Shown here: piece by piece, positions 42,903 to 52,338 of the stretch | How the letters are laid out: each line of letters starts with the position of its first letter | Numbering within the stretch: position 1 is the first letter of the stretch | DNA from: Myxococcus xanthus | GTDB lineage: Bacteria > Myxococcota > Myxococcia > Myxococcales > Myxococcaceae | NCBI RefSeq assembly: GCF_013116825.1 | Contig: NZ_JABFNS010000018.1 | Location: 1 to 64,000, forward strand | Reading direction: 5' to 3' | DNA: 64,000 nucleotides | Translations under genes and position numbers: made by a program | The notes under the pieces: model-generated | What the model saw: only the letters and a program-made list of their open reading frames with translations | Database searches by the model: none | Told to the model about the DNA's origin: nothing

Positions 42903-42922
42903 CCGGTTGACCTCCGGTTGAC
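42903..42922. promoter_or_regulatory. Tandem repeat, candidate OmpR-type operator
   Basis: CCGGTTGAC occurs twice, at 42903-42911 and 42914-42922, an 11-bp period (one helical turn), with an inverted GTCAAC at 42895-42900. OmpR/PhoB-family regulators bind such tandem half-sites. It lies 26 bp before the response-regulator start and ~70 bp from the divergent hydrolase. Confidence 0.55.
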
Positions 42923-42947
42923 GTGGCGGCTGATAACCTGCCCACCC

Positions 42948-43622
42948 ATGCGAGTGCTCGTCGTCGAAGACAACCTGGACCTCCAGGCCAACATCGAGAG
43001 GTTTCTGGGAAAGGACTTCCAGCTCGACTTCGCCGCCACCGGGCCCCAGGGGCTCACGCTCTCGCTGGGCCAGGAATACGACGTCATCGTCCTGGACCTG
43101 ATGCTGCCGGGAATGAGTGGCATCGAGCTGTGTCGACGCTACCGGCAGCTCGCGCCCCGGCTGGTGCCCATCCTCATGTTGACCGCTCGGGACACACTCG
43201 ATGACAAGGAAAAAGGCTTCCGCGCGGGCGCGGATGACTACCTCGTCAAGCCGTTCTCCTTGAGGGAGCTGCGGCTGCGGCTCGAAGCCCTCGCGCGGCG
43301 CCCCGTGCCTCCGAGCGGACGACGGCTGACGGTGGGGCCACTGACGCTGGAGCCAGACACGGGCCAGGCCCGGCGAGGCGTGCGCGCCGTCCACCTCAAC
43401 AAGACGGAGACACTCCTCCTGAGGCTGCTGATGGAGGCCGCGCCCGAGCCTGTCTCGACGGCCACGCTGGCCCACCACCTCTGGGGAGACGATGCGCCGG
43501 AATCCAGTGCTTTGCGCACCCACGTCTATGCCCTGCGCGGAGCACTCGCAGAGCTGGGGATGAGCGACTGCATCACCACCCTCCGCAACAAGGGATACCG
43601 CCTGGATGCGCGCGAGGACTAG
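42948..43622 (+). CDS. OmpR-family response regulator
   Basis: A 224-residue regulator. The receiver domain has the acid pocket (EDN at residues 7-9), phospho-acceptor Asp50 in VLDLMLPG, Thr79 and Lys101 in YLVKPFS. The C-terminal winged helix is of OmpR type: HLNKTETLLLRLLMEAAPEP, then LRTHVYALRGAL and LRNKGYRLDA. The histidine kinase start overlaps its 3' end by 17 nt. The likely target includes its own promoter, where tandem CCGGTTGAC repeats occur. Confidence 0.95.
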   Translation: MRVLVVEDNLDLQANIERFLGKDFQLDFAATGPQGLTLSLGQEYDVIVLDLMLPGMSGIELCRRYRQLAPRLVPILMLTARDTLDDKEKGFRAGADDYLVKPFSLRELRLRLEALARRPVPPSGRRLTVGPLTLEPDTGQARRGVRAVHLNKTETLLLRLLMEAAPEPVSTATLAHHLWGDDAPESSALRTHVYALRGALAELGMSDCITTLRNKGYRLDARED

Positions 43623-44817
43623 GTCGGTCCGAGGTCTCCTCCTGGGCGCCATGGGCATGTCCGCGGCGCTCGCGCTCGTCCTGATGGGGACGTTCTTCAC
43701 GCTCTTCAGCTACGACCTCGAAGACGCCATCTTCGCTCGGTTCGTCGCCACTGCGGCGGACGGACGCAGGGATGACACGGGGGCCATCCCACTGGGAATG
43801 ACGGCCTATGTCGGCCACGAGCGCCTTCCGTCCTGGCTCGGAGACACGCTCCCCCTGGACACACCTCGCGGCGAATATGAGGTCTTTGCCCAGGACCGTG
43901 GGCACTTCCATGTCGCGGTGCGACCGAACACGTCGGCTGGTACGACGCGCTACGTGGTCTTGGACACGACGGCGCTGACGAGCACCACCCGCCACCTGCG
44001 CCAGACCTCCGGACTGCTGCTGGCAAGCGCCCTGCTGGCCCTCCTGGGCGCCGCCGGGCTCTCCCTTGTCGTCGCGAGGAGGCTCAGCCGCCCGCTGGAA
44101 CAGCTCGTCGCACGCGTCCAGTCGGACACTCCGGCGAAGGAAGAGGACGCCGGGGTCACCGAGGTGCGGGCCCTGGCCGAAGCCCTGCGTGTCCGGGATG
44201 CCCGAATCCAGGAACTGCTGGAGCGGGAGCGCGCCTTCAACCGGGACGCGAGCCATGAACTTCGTACCCCCCTCGCCGTGGCGCAGGGCGCGGTGGAGAT
44301 ACTGGAGTTGGATCCACCCGCCGACACGGAGACCTTCGGCCGTCTGCGGCAGGCCATTCACCACATGGGCCTTCTGACGGAGGGCATCCTCTGGCTGGCC
44401 CGGTCAGGCCGCTCCGACGAATCGTGCGGACTGGTGAGCATCTCCCGCGAAATGGTCGCGCTGTACGGCAAACACCGCCCTCACGGCGACGTGGCGCTCG
44501 TCATCGAGGCGAAAGAGGAGGTCCTCGCGCCACTTCCGGGGTCCGTGGCGCGAGTGATGTTGGGCAACCTCATCAAGAACGCGCTCGCCTATACGCCCCA
44601 GGGGCGCATCGGCATCCACATCGCGCCAGAGGGCTGGAGCATCTCCGACACAGGCGTGGGCTTCGGCCGGGTCGAGCCAGGGCACACGGGCTTCGGTATC
44701 GGCCTGTCGCTCGTGGAGCGGCTGGCGCGCCGGTTCCACTGCGACGTGGCCATCAGCGCCGTGGAGCCACACGGGACGAGGGTGCGGCTCACCTGGCCCT
44801 CCGAGGAGCCCGGCTGA
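43606..44817 (+). CDS. Sensor histidine kinase
   Basis: A 403-residue kinase starting inside the response-regulator gene. Order: transmembrane helix 1 (~8-35), a periplasmic sensor loop of ~95 residues, transmembrane helix 2 (LLLASALLALLGAAGLSLVV), a HAMP-like stretch, HisKA with H217 in RDASHELRTPLAVAQ, and HATPase with N-box NLIKNALAYTPQG, G1 box SDTGVG and G2 GFGIGLSL. It autophosphorylates H217 and passes phosphate to the partner regulator's Asp50. The signal is unknown; the divergent secreted hydrolase may be part of the response. Confidence 0.95.
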   Translation: MRARTRSVRGLLLGAMGMSAALALVLMGTFFTLFSYDLEDAIFARFVATAADGRRDDTGAIPLGMTAYVGHERLPSWLGDTLPLDTPRGEYEVFAQDRGHFHVAVRPNTSAGTTRYVVLDTTALTSTTRHLRQTSGLLLASALLALLGAAGLSLVVARRLSRPLEQLVARVQSDTPAKEEDAGVTEVRALAEALRVRDARIQELLERERAFNRDASHELRTPLAVAQGAVEILELDPPADTETFGRLRQAIHHMGLLTEGILWLARSGRSDESCGLVSISREMVALYGKHRPHGDVALVIEAKEEVLAPLPGSVARVMLGNLIKNALAYTPQGRIGIHIAPEGWSISDTGVGFGRVEPGHTGFGIGLSLVERLARRFHCDVAISAVEPHGTRVRLTWPSEEPG

Positions 44818-44871
44818 CCATCCTCGCGGGGGACCGGTGACTCTTGCCACCGATCCCGCCTACCGCGACCG

Positions 44872-45894
<1,023 letters not shown>

Positions 45895-46094
45895 GTGAGC
45901 CTCCAGCAACAACGTGGTGAATGCTCGAGAGGCACACGCCTGACGGAGCCACTCGAGGACACCCTACGGTCGCAACGAGATGTCGCGGCCGCCATCGGAG
46001 CGTCAAGTGGCTCCGGGCTAGCTAGCACAGGAGGACCGCGAGCCGCCACCGCGTTCCACGCCTCCCCGGTTGCCCACCCACAGAGCCGCCCACC

Positions 46095-46619
46095 TCAGAT
46101 GCGTTGAACCACCCGCAGCGCGAAGCGCACGAAACGTGCGTCCAGTGGCTCATTGAGCATGAGGCGCTGCCACACCAGGCCGGAGAGCACGTTGACCACG
46201 AGCTCCCGGTCGGCGGGCCGGCGGTCGGCGAGGCATGCCCGGAGCTCGTCCCCCCGCGGGCGCACCAACTGGGCGATGAGCCTCCGGTGGAGGTCCTCGT
46301 CGAATTGCGCCTCCGCCATCAGCGCTCGCAGCACGGGCGCCGCCTCCCCGGCCCCCCGGCAGAACTCCACCAGCGTCGAGGACAAGGAAGGCTTGTGCCG
46401 GCTCATGCGGGGCGCCTGACTCACCCACTCGGAGAACGCGTCGAGCACCAGCGCCCCCTTGCCCGGCCACCAACGGTAGATGGTCTGCTTCCCAGCCCCC
46501 GCGCGCGCGGCCACGTCAGCGGTCGTCACCGCCGCATAGCCCTTCTCCAGCACCAGCTCCTGCGCCGCCGTGAGAATGGCCAGGCGCACTCTTTCGTCCC
46601 TGGGTCGTCCCGTCCGCAT
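46095..46619 (-). CDS. TetR-family repressor of the ether-lipid operon
   Basis: A 174-residue TetR regulator. The HTH lies in residues ~15-60 (VRLAILTAAQELVLEKGYAA, then VTTADVAARAGAGKQTIYRW). The C-terminal part is a helical ligand domain ending in LVWQRLMLNEPLDARFVRFA. It is divergent from the AGPS gene at 46762, and two palindromes of matching shape lie in the ~140-bp gap. It should therefore repress the operon and itself, with a fatty acyl or lipid intermediate as a plausible ligand (inference). Confidence 0.92.
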   Translation of the reverse strand: MRTGRPRDERVRLAILTAAQELVLEKGYAAVTTADVAARAGAGKQTIYRWWPGKGALVLDAFSEWVSQAPRMSRHKPSLSSTLVEFCRGAGEAAPVLRALMAEAQFDEDLHRRLIAQLVRPRGDELRACLADRRPADRELVVNVLSGLVWQRLMLNEPLDARFVRFALRVVQRI

Positions 46620-46631
46620 GACTCGTTTTTA

Positions 46632-46680
46632 CGAGACTCGGAGTCTCGGAAACAACCCACTTACGAGACCCACGGTTTCG
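46632..46680. promoter_or_regulatory. Twin TetR operators
   Basis: CGAGACT-CGG-AGTCTCG (46632-46648) is a perfect 7-3-7 palindrome; CGAGACC-CAC-GGTTTCG (46664-46680) has the same design with one mismatch. The centres are 32 bp apart, about three helical turns. Both sit between tetR and the AGPS operon. Confidence 0.7.
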
Positions 46681-46761
46681 AAATCGCGTAACGCAGTGCG
46701 CACCTGCGTAACCCGCGCGCGTTGACGGAGGAGAGGGCCCTGTGTACGACTGCGAGTGACC

Positions 46762-48657
46762 ATGGCTAAACAATCAGGTTTGCTGCGCCGTCTTGGGAAT
46801 GTGGCGCTGAACGAGGTGAGCGAGCGCTTCGGCAGCCCGTCACCCACGCCTTCCTCCGGAGACACGCGCTTCACGCCGCCGACGCCCGCCGCGTCGAAGG
46901 ACGAGGAATCACTCGAAGGCTGGGGCTTCGCCGACACGCGTTTCGTGGTGAAGCCCGACGGGAGCACCGTCCTCACGGGCACCCGCTACAACATCAGCAA
47001 TGTCGCGCTGCCAGACTTGATGCCGTGGTTCGCCGGCAAGCTGGCCTCACCGCTGGGGTACGACAATCGCAACGAGCCGCACTACCCGCCCGAGATTCCC
47101 GCGGCGAAGAAGAACGACAAGCTTGTAGCGGCGCTGCGCGAGTTCCTGAAGGAAGAGCAGCTCACCGACGACCCCAAGCAGCGCCTGCGCCGTGGCCACG
47201 GCCACACCGGCGGTGAAATCTGGGCCATCCGCTACGGGAAGCTGGACCGGGTGCCCGACCTCGTCGTCTTCCCGCGCAGCCACGATGAGGTGGTGCGACT
47301 GGTGGAGGTCGCCACCCAGCACGGCGCCTGTGTCATCCCCTTCGGCGGCGGCACCAACGTGACGGAGGCGCTGCGCATCCCGCTCTCCGAGGAGCGCCTG
47401 GTCATCGCCGTCGACATGCGGCAGATGAACCGGATTCTGTGGGTGGACCCCGTCAACCGCATGGCCTGCATCGAGGCGGGCGCCACGGGCCGTCACCTGA
47501 TGGAGGAGCTCGCGAAGTTCGGCTTCACCATGGGCCATGAGCCGGACAGCCTCGAGTTCTCCACGCTCGGCGGGTGGATTGCCACGAACGCCAGCGGCAT
47601 GAAGAAGAACCGCTACGGCAACATCGAGGACCTGGTGCTCGACATGCAGGTCGTCACGCCCCAGGGCATCGTGGAGCGCCCGCGCCAGGCCCCCCGGGAG
47701 AGCGTGGGCGTCAACCCGCGCCAGTACATGTTCGGCAGCGAGGGCAACTTCGGCATCGTCACCACGGCGGTGGTGAAGCTGTTCCCCCTCCCCGAAGTGC
47801 AGCGCTACGGCTCGGTCATCTTCCCCGACCTCGAAACGGGCCTCTCGTTCCTCTACGCGCTCCAGCAGTCGGGCGCGGTGCCGGCCAGCGTGCGGGTGAT
47901 GGACAACACCCAGTTCCACTTCGGCCAGGCGCTCAAGCCGGCCAAGCACGGGCTGGCCGCGAAGATGAAGAGCGAGCTCGAGAAGGCCGTGGTGACGAAG
48001 CTCAAGGGCTTCGACCCGTACAAGCTCGCCGTGGCCACCCTCGTCTTCGAGGGCTCGCGCGAAGAGGTCGCCTTCCAGGAGAAGACGGTGTACCGCATCG
48101 CCTCGGAGCACGGCGGCATGAAGGGCGGTGGCGCCAACGGTGAGCGCGGCTACCAGCTGACCTTCGGCATCGCGTACATCCGGGACCTCACCTTCGAGCA
48201 CTGGGCCATCGCCGAGAGCTTCGAGACGAGCGTGCCTTGGAGCCGTGCCATGGACCTCTACGAGCGCGTGCAGCGCCGCGTGGAGAAGGAGCACGCCGCG
48301 CTGGGCCTTCCGGGCAAGGTCTTCTTCACCGGCCGCTTCACGCAAGTCTACCAGACGGGCGTGGTCATCTATTTCTACCTGGGCTTCTACGCGCGCGGCG
48401 TCAGCGACCCGGTGGGCGCCTACGCGGCGCTCGAGCATGCGGCGCGTGAGGAGATCCTGGCCGCGGGCGGCTCGCTGTCGCATCACCACGGCGTCGGGAA
48501 GATTCGCCGCGACTTCCTGCCCGAGGTGTACTCGGAGGCCGCGCTGGCCCTCAACCGCAAGGTCAAGGCCGCCATCGACCCCGACAACGTCTTCGGCGCG
48601 TCGAACTGCGGAATCAACGGCCCGGTGGCCCTGACCCCGGATGAGGAGGCGCACTGA
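46762..48657 (+). CDS. agpS: Alkyldihydroxyacetonephosphate synthase (AGPS)
   Basis: A 631-residue FAD enzyme; ATG 46762 is chosen over GTG 46756. The FAD-binding PCMH domain shows PDLVVFPRSHDEVVRLVEVA, then IPFGGGTNVTEAL and STLGGWIATNASGMKKN with RYGNIEDLV, the latter nearly as in mammalian AGPS. The C-terminal domain has TGRFTQVYQTGVVIYFYLGF and the His motif HHHGVGKIRRDF (residues 574-576 His), then PDNVFG. The reaction exchanges the acyl chain of acyl-DHAP for a fatty alcohol to make alkyl-DHAP, the ether-bond-forming step. No peroxisomal signal is needed. It is the first gene of a three-gene operon; the stop overlaps the next start (TGATG). Confidence 0.93.
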   Translation: MAKQSGLLRRLGNVALNEVSERFGSPSPTPSSGDTRFTPPTPAASKDEESLEGWGFADTRFVVKPDGSTVLTGTRYNISNVALPDLMPWFAGKLASPLGYDNRNEPHYPPEIPAAKKNDKLVAALREFLKEEQLTDDPKQRLRRGHGHTGGEIWAIRYGKLDRVPDLVVFPRSHDEVVRLVEVATQHGACVIPFGGGTNVTEALRIPLSEERLVIAVDMRQMNRILWVDPVNRMACIEAGATGRHLMEELAKFGFTMGHEPDSLEFSTLGGWIATNASGMKKNRYGNIEDLVLDMQVVTPQGIVERPRQAPRESVGVNPRQYMFGSEGNFGIVTTAVVKLFPLPEVQRYGSVIFPDLETGLSFLYALQQSGAVPASVRVMDNTQFHFGQALKPAKHGLAAKMKSELEKAVVTKLKGFDPYKLAVATLVFEGSREEVAFQEKTVYRIASEHGGMKGGGANGERGYQLTFGIAYIRDLTFEHWAIAESFETSVPWSRAMDLYERVQRRVEKEHAALGLPGKVFFTGRFTQVYQTGVVIYFYLGFYARGVSDPVGAYAALEHAAREEILAAGGSLSHHHGVGKIRRDFLPEVYSEAALALNRKVKAAIDPDNVFGASNCGINGPVALTPDEEAH

Positions 48658-51263
48658 TGTCCCGCCACGTATTTCTCACCGGCGTCACGGGTTTCGTTGG
48701 CAAGGTGGTGCTGGAGGCGCTGCTCGCGCAGGGCGTCGAGCGCGTCACGGTGCTGGTGCGCGACTCGAAGGACCGCCAGGGCCGCCTGCATTCGGCGGCG
48801 GAGCGCTTCGCGAAGGTGGCGCAGGCCGAGTGCTTCTCGCGCCTCCAGCCCGGCTGGACGGAGCGCGTCGCGGTGGTGAGCGGCGACCTCGAGCAGCCCG
48901 CTTGCGGCCTGTCTCCCGCCGACGCCGAGGCCGTGCGCCAGCACGTCACGCACGTCGTGCACTGCGCCGCCAGCGTGGAGTTCGACCTGCCGCTGGCGCA
49001 GGCGACCTCGGCCAACATCCGGAGCGCGCTGTCGGTGCTGGAGCTCGCGCGCACATGCCCCAAGCTGGTGGGCATGGTCGACGTGTCGACGGCCTACGTC
49101 AGCGTATGGAGGCCCGGCCCCATCGAAGAGAAGCTGGCGCACCTGCCGAAGCCCGCCGAGGAGCTCTACGAGGCCTTCCAGGTGGCGCAGGGCGACGGCC
49201 GCGAGTGGATGGAGCTCACCGGCCACCCCAACACGTACACGCTCACCAAGAGCGTCGCCGAGCACCTCATCTGCGAGCGCCGCGGCCACGTGCCCGTCGT
49301 CATCGTGCGCCCCAGCATCGTCTCGGCGGCCCACCGCACGCCCTTCCCCGCCTGGCTCGACAGTCCGGCGGCACTCGCGGGCTGCCTGCTGTACAGCGGC
49401 CTAGGCGTGGTGCGCGCCTTCAACGCCGACCCGTCGGTGCGCCTGGACGTGGTGCCGGTGGACGTGGTCGCCAGTGAAGTCGTCCGTTCGGTGTTCGGCC
49501 CCATGCCGAAGCCCGGTCAGGCCGTTCCCATCGTCCACGCCACCATGGGTGTGCAGCGCGCGCTGCGCATCGACATGGCCGCGGCGTCGACCATCGAGTG
49601 GTTCAAGCGCCGCCCCGGCGTGGTGAAGGCGCCCGACATGTTCGTCGGCCGCAAGGACCACGGCTTCGACGCGGCCGACTTGATGCGCCGGGAGCTGCCG
49701 GTGCAATTGCAGAAGGCGGCGCTCGCGCTCTTCGGCCAGGCCAAGGCCCACCGCCGGCTGGTGCGCGCCGACGAGAAGGTGCAGTACCTCAACGAGGGCT
49801 TCGCGTACTTCACGCACCACACCTTCGACTTCGTGCGCAGCGAGCCGCTGGAGGTCCCCGGCTTCGACCCCTTCGAATACGTGCGCGTGGTGAACGAGGG
49901 CATGTACCGCCACCTGCTGTCGCGCGATGAGAGCCAGGTGTCCTTCGCCGGGCCGAAGCACGACGACGCGCGCGGCGACCGGACGTGGGTCCAGGAGCGC
50001 GGCGTGGGTAACACCACGCACAAGGTGTTTGGCTATGCGCTGCGCAAGACGTTCCGCCACTGCACCAGCGACGTGACGTTCGACCGGCCCTCGTTCGAGC
50101 GCGCGATGGCGCAGGTGCCCCCCGGCACGCTGGTGGTGCTGGCGCCCACCCACCGCAGCTACTTCGACTTCCTGCTGACCAGCTACCTGTGCTTCCAGCA
50201 CCCGGAGCTGGGCATCTCGATGCCACACATCGCCGCCGCGGAGGAGTTCGGCCGCATCCCCGTGGTGGGTCCGATTCTCAAGGACTCGCAGGCCTTCTTC
50301 ATCAAGCGCGGCGTGGGCCGCGAGGTGCCGGAGCTGGGCGAGGAGCTGCGCCGGCTCACCGAGAAGAACGCTTCGCTCATGTTCTTCGTCGAGGGTCAGC
50401 GCAGCCGCGCGCGGCTGATGCTGCCGCCCAAGCGCGGGATGTTGCGCGCGCTGCAGAATACGAAGCGCCAGTTCGTCGTGCTGCCCGTCGCCATCTCCTA
50501 CGACCGGCTTCCGGAGGAGGCGTCCCTGTCGGAGGAGCTGTCCGGCAAGCCGCGCCCGAAGATGACGCTCACCGGCGTGCTGTCGTGGCTCACGAAGCTG
50601 ACGCGTGGCCAGGTGCAGCTCGGCCGTGTGCATCTGTCGTGTGGCGCGCCGCTGGCGCTCACCCCGGACACCGACGTCCGCGCGCTGAGCCATGCGCTCA
50701 TGGCGGAGCTGCAACGCCACACCACGGTGAGCAGCTTCCATCTGCGCACGTTCCTCGCCGAGAACCCGATTCCGGGCGTGGATGAAGTGTGGCTGCGCGA
50801 GGCCATCGAGCGCCGCGGCGGCCGCGTGCTCGACAGCGACCTGCCCGTCCCCAGCCCCCTGTCCCCCGCGCTGGCACACTCGCTCCGGAACCAGTGGCAG
50901 CACTGGTTCGCTGGCGATGTGCTGGCCCGGCAGCCCGGCAACCCCGCGCTGGAAGACCACCTGTCGCGCTACCGTTGGTGCGCCACGCCGCTGGCCGAGC
51001 TGAGCGACGCGCGCGTCGACGCCGTGGTGAAGGCGCTCTTCGAACCTGTCGTGCGCGACTATCAGGAGGCGACGAAGGTGCGCGCGCCCGACGAGCTGAA
51101 GGCCGTAGCGGTGACGCACCGGCCGCACCTCGATGGTGTGGTGCAGGCGCTGGTCTCGCGCGACATCGTGAAGCCCGCGGGTGACAACTTCGAGTGGGGA
51201 CCGAACGCGGCGGAGCTCTCGCAGTTCCATGAGGCCTGCGCCTGGCGCGGGGTGCAGCCGTGA
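48657..51263 (+). CDS. Fatty acyl-CoA reductase fused to a GNPAT/PlsB-like DHAP acyltransferase
   Basis: An 868-residue two-enzyme chain. Residues 1-~370 are an extended SDR of the fatty acyl-CoA reductase type: TGVTGFVG (8-15) for NADPH, a DVSTAYV segment and the YxxxK pair YTLTK (194-198). Residues ~450-760 are a glycerophosphate/DHAP acyltransferase: HRSYFD (H499, D504), GRIPVVGPILKDSQAFFIKR and FFVEGQRSR (576-584). They match the GNPAT/PlsB group more than PlsC. The fusion would make both substrates of AGPS: fatty alcohol (by reduction of acyl-CoA) and acyl-DHAP. A helical C-terminal ~100 residues remain unassigned. GAGGAGG precedes the start. Confidence 0.88.
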   Translation: MSRHVFLTGVTGFVGKVVLEALLAQGVERVTVLVRDSKDRQGRLHSAAERFAKVAQAECFSRLQPGWTERVAVVSGDLEQPACGLSPADAEAVRQHVTHVVHCAASVEFDLPLAQATSANIRSALSVLELARTCPKLVGMVDVSTAYVSVWRPGPIEEKLAHLPKPAEELYEAFQVAQGDGREWMELTGHPNTYTLTKSVAEHLICERRGHVPVVIVRPSIVSAAHRTPFPAWLDSPAALAGCLLYSGLGVVRAFNADPSVRLDVVPVDVVASEVVRSVFGPMPKPGQAVPIVHATMGVQRALRIDMAAASTIEWFKRRPGVVKAPDMFVGRKDHGFDAADLMRRELPVQLQKAALALFGQAKAHRRLVRADEKVQYLNEGFAYFTHHTFDFVRSEPLEVPGFDPFEYVRVVNEGMYRHLLSRDESQVSFAGPKHDDARGDRTWVQERGVGNTTHKVFGYALRKTFRHCTSDVTFDRPSFERAMAQVPPGTLVVLAPTHRSYFDFLLTSYLCFQHPELGISMPHIAAAEEFGRIPVVGPILKDSQAFFIKRGVGREVPELGEELRRLTEKNASLMFFVEGQRSRARLMLPPKRGMLRALQNTKRQFVVLPVAISYDRLPEEASLSEELSGKPRPKMTLTGVLSWLTKLTRGQVQLGRVHLSCGAPLALTPDTDVRALSHALMAELQRHTTVSSFHLRTFLAENPIPGVDEVWLREAIERRGGRVLDSDLPVPSPLSPALAHSLRNQWQHWFAGDVLARQPGNPALEDHLSRYRWCATPLAELSDARVDAVVKALFEPVVRDYQEATKVRAPDELKAVAVTHRPHLDGVVQALVSRDIVKPAGDNFEWGPNAAELSQFHEACAWRGVQP

Positions 51264-52225
51264 AGACACTCGTGACGGGAGCCAGCGGGTTCCTCGGACG
51301 CAACCTGCTGGAGACGCTGGGCGACGACGCCGTGGCGCTGGTTCGCTCGCCACTGCCGGGCCCGGTGGCCCAGGTGTCGGGCACGCCGCTCGACCCTGAC
51401 GCGTGGCTGTCCCAGGCCCAGGGCGTGAAGGTGCTGATTCACTCCGCGGGAATGGTCCACCACAGCCGGCAACACGCCGACGAGATGGTGCGCTTCAACA
51501 TCGACAGTTCGCTGGCCATGGTGCGCGCCGCGAAGGCGCTCGGCGCCCGGCTGGTGCTGGTGTCGACGTCAGGCACGGTGGGCTGCTTCTCCCATCCGAC
51601 CATCGAGGCGGACGAGCACTCCCTCTACGCCGAGGCGCTCGTGGGCCGGTGGCCCTACTACCTGTCGAAGATTCACGCCGAACAACAGTCGCGGAAGCTG
51701 GCGAAGCAGTTCGGCGTGGAGATGACGGTGGTGCGGCCTCCGGTGCTCCTCGGCCCCGGGGACACCCTGGGCCGCTCGACGACCAACGTGGCCCGCGTGC
51801 TGAACGGGCGCCTCCCCTTCATCCCCACGGGTGGCATCGCCTTCACCGACGTGCGGGACGTGGCGCATGCGCTCGCGGTGCTGGCGAAGAAGGCCGACTG
51901 GCGGGACACGTACCACCTGCCCGGCACCACCCTGCCCCTGCGCACCTTCTTCGAGCGCGTGGGCGAGGTCGCCGGCATCCGGGTGAACCGCCCCGGCGTG
52001 CCGACGCTCGTCGTCGACGGGCTCGCGAAGCTCGGCTCCCACGTGCCCCTCAAGAAGCTGCCGGACCCCGTGGTGCTCGAGATGTCGACGTGCCACTGGG
52101 GGTTCAGGACGCTGTGGAGCCACGAGGAGCTCGACTACCGGCCGCGGAGCCACCGGCAGACCCTGAGCGACACGGTGGCGTGGCTGCGCGAGGCGCAGGC
52201 GCGGCAGACGCCCCTGGCGGGCTGA
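51260..52225 (+). CDS. Extended SDR, candidate alkyl/acyl-DHAP reductase
   Basis: A 321-residue extended short-chain dehydrogenase. The start is GTG 51260 overlapping the previous stop. Features: the N-terminal TGASGFLGRNLLE nucleotide loop, a VLVSTSGTVG strand and the catalytic YxxxK as YYLSK. In peroxisomes a reductase turns alkyl-DHAP into 1-alkyl-glycerol-3-phosphate after AGPS; the place in this operon makes that the best inference, though sequence alone would also allow a sterol- or sugar-type epimerase/dehydrogenase. A strong hairpin after the stop ends the operon. Confidence 0.85.
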   Translation: MKTLVTGASGFLGRNLLETLGDDAVALVRSPLPGPVAQVSGTPLDPDAWLSQAQGVKVLIHSAGMVHHSRQHADEMVRFNIDSSLAMVRAAKALGARLVLVSTSGTVGCFSHPTIEADEHSLYAEALVGRWPYYLSKIHAEQQSRKLAKQFGVEMTVVRPPVLLGPGDTLGRSTTNVARVLNGRLPFIPTGGIAFTDVRDVAHALAVLAKKADWRDTYHLPGTTLPLRTFFERVGEVAGIRVNRPGVPTLVVDGLAKLGSHVPLKKLPDPVVLEMSTCHWGFRTLWSHEELDYRPRSHRQTLSDTVAWLREAQARQTPLAG

Positions 52226-52230
52226 AGTCT

Positions 52231-52260
52231 GGAGGGGCGGTGCTCCGTCGCCGCCCCTCC
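52231..52260 (+). terminator. Terminator of the ether-lipid operon
   Basis: Perfect 10-bp stem GGAGGGGCGG/CCGCCCCTCC with a 10-nt loop, 6 nt after the TGA of the SDR gene. It is GC-only and has no T-run. Confidence 0.65.
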
Positions 52261-52338
52261 CCCTCAAACAACGAGGGAGCGATGCGGCACATGGCCTAGA
52301 CTGGGTCCGAACCACCCCCCTTACGGACCCGGTCGACC

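Noticed and set aside
47047-51353. Long minus-strand frames opposite AGPS and the FAR/GNPAT fusion
   Set aside because: Antisense shadows of GC-rich coding DNA with no domain and no ribosome site; the plus strand carries conserved enzyme motifs throughout.
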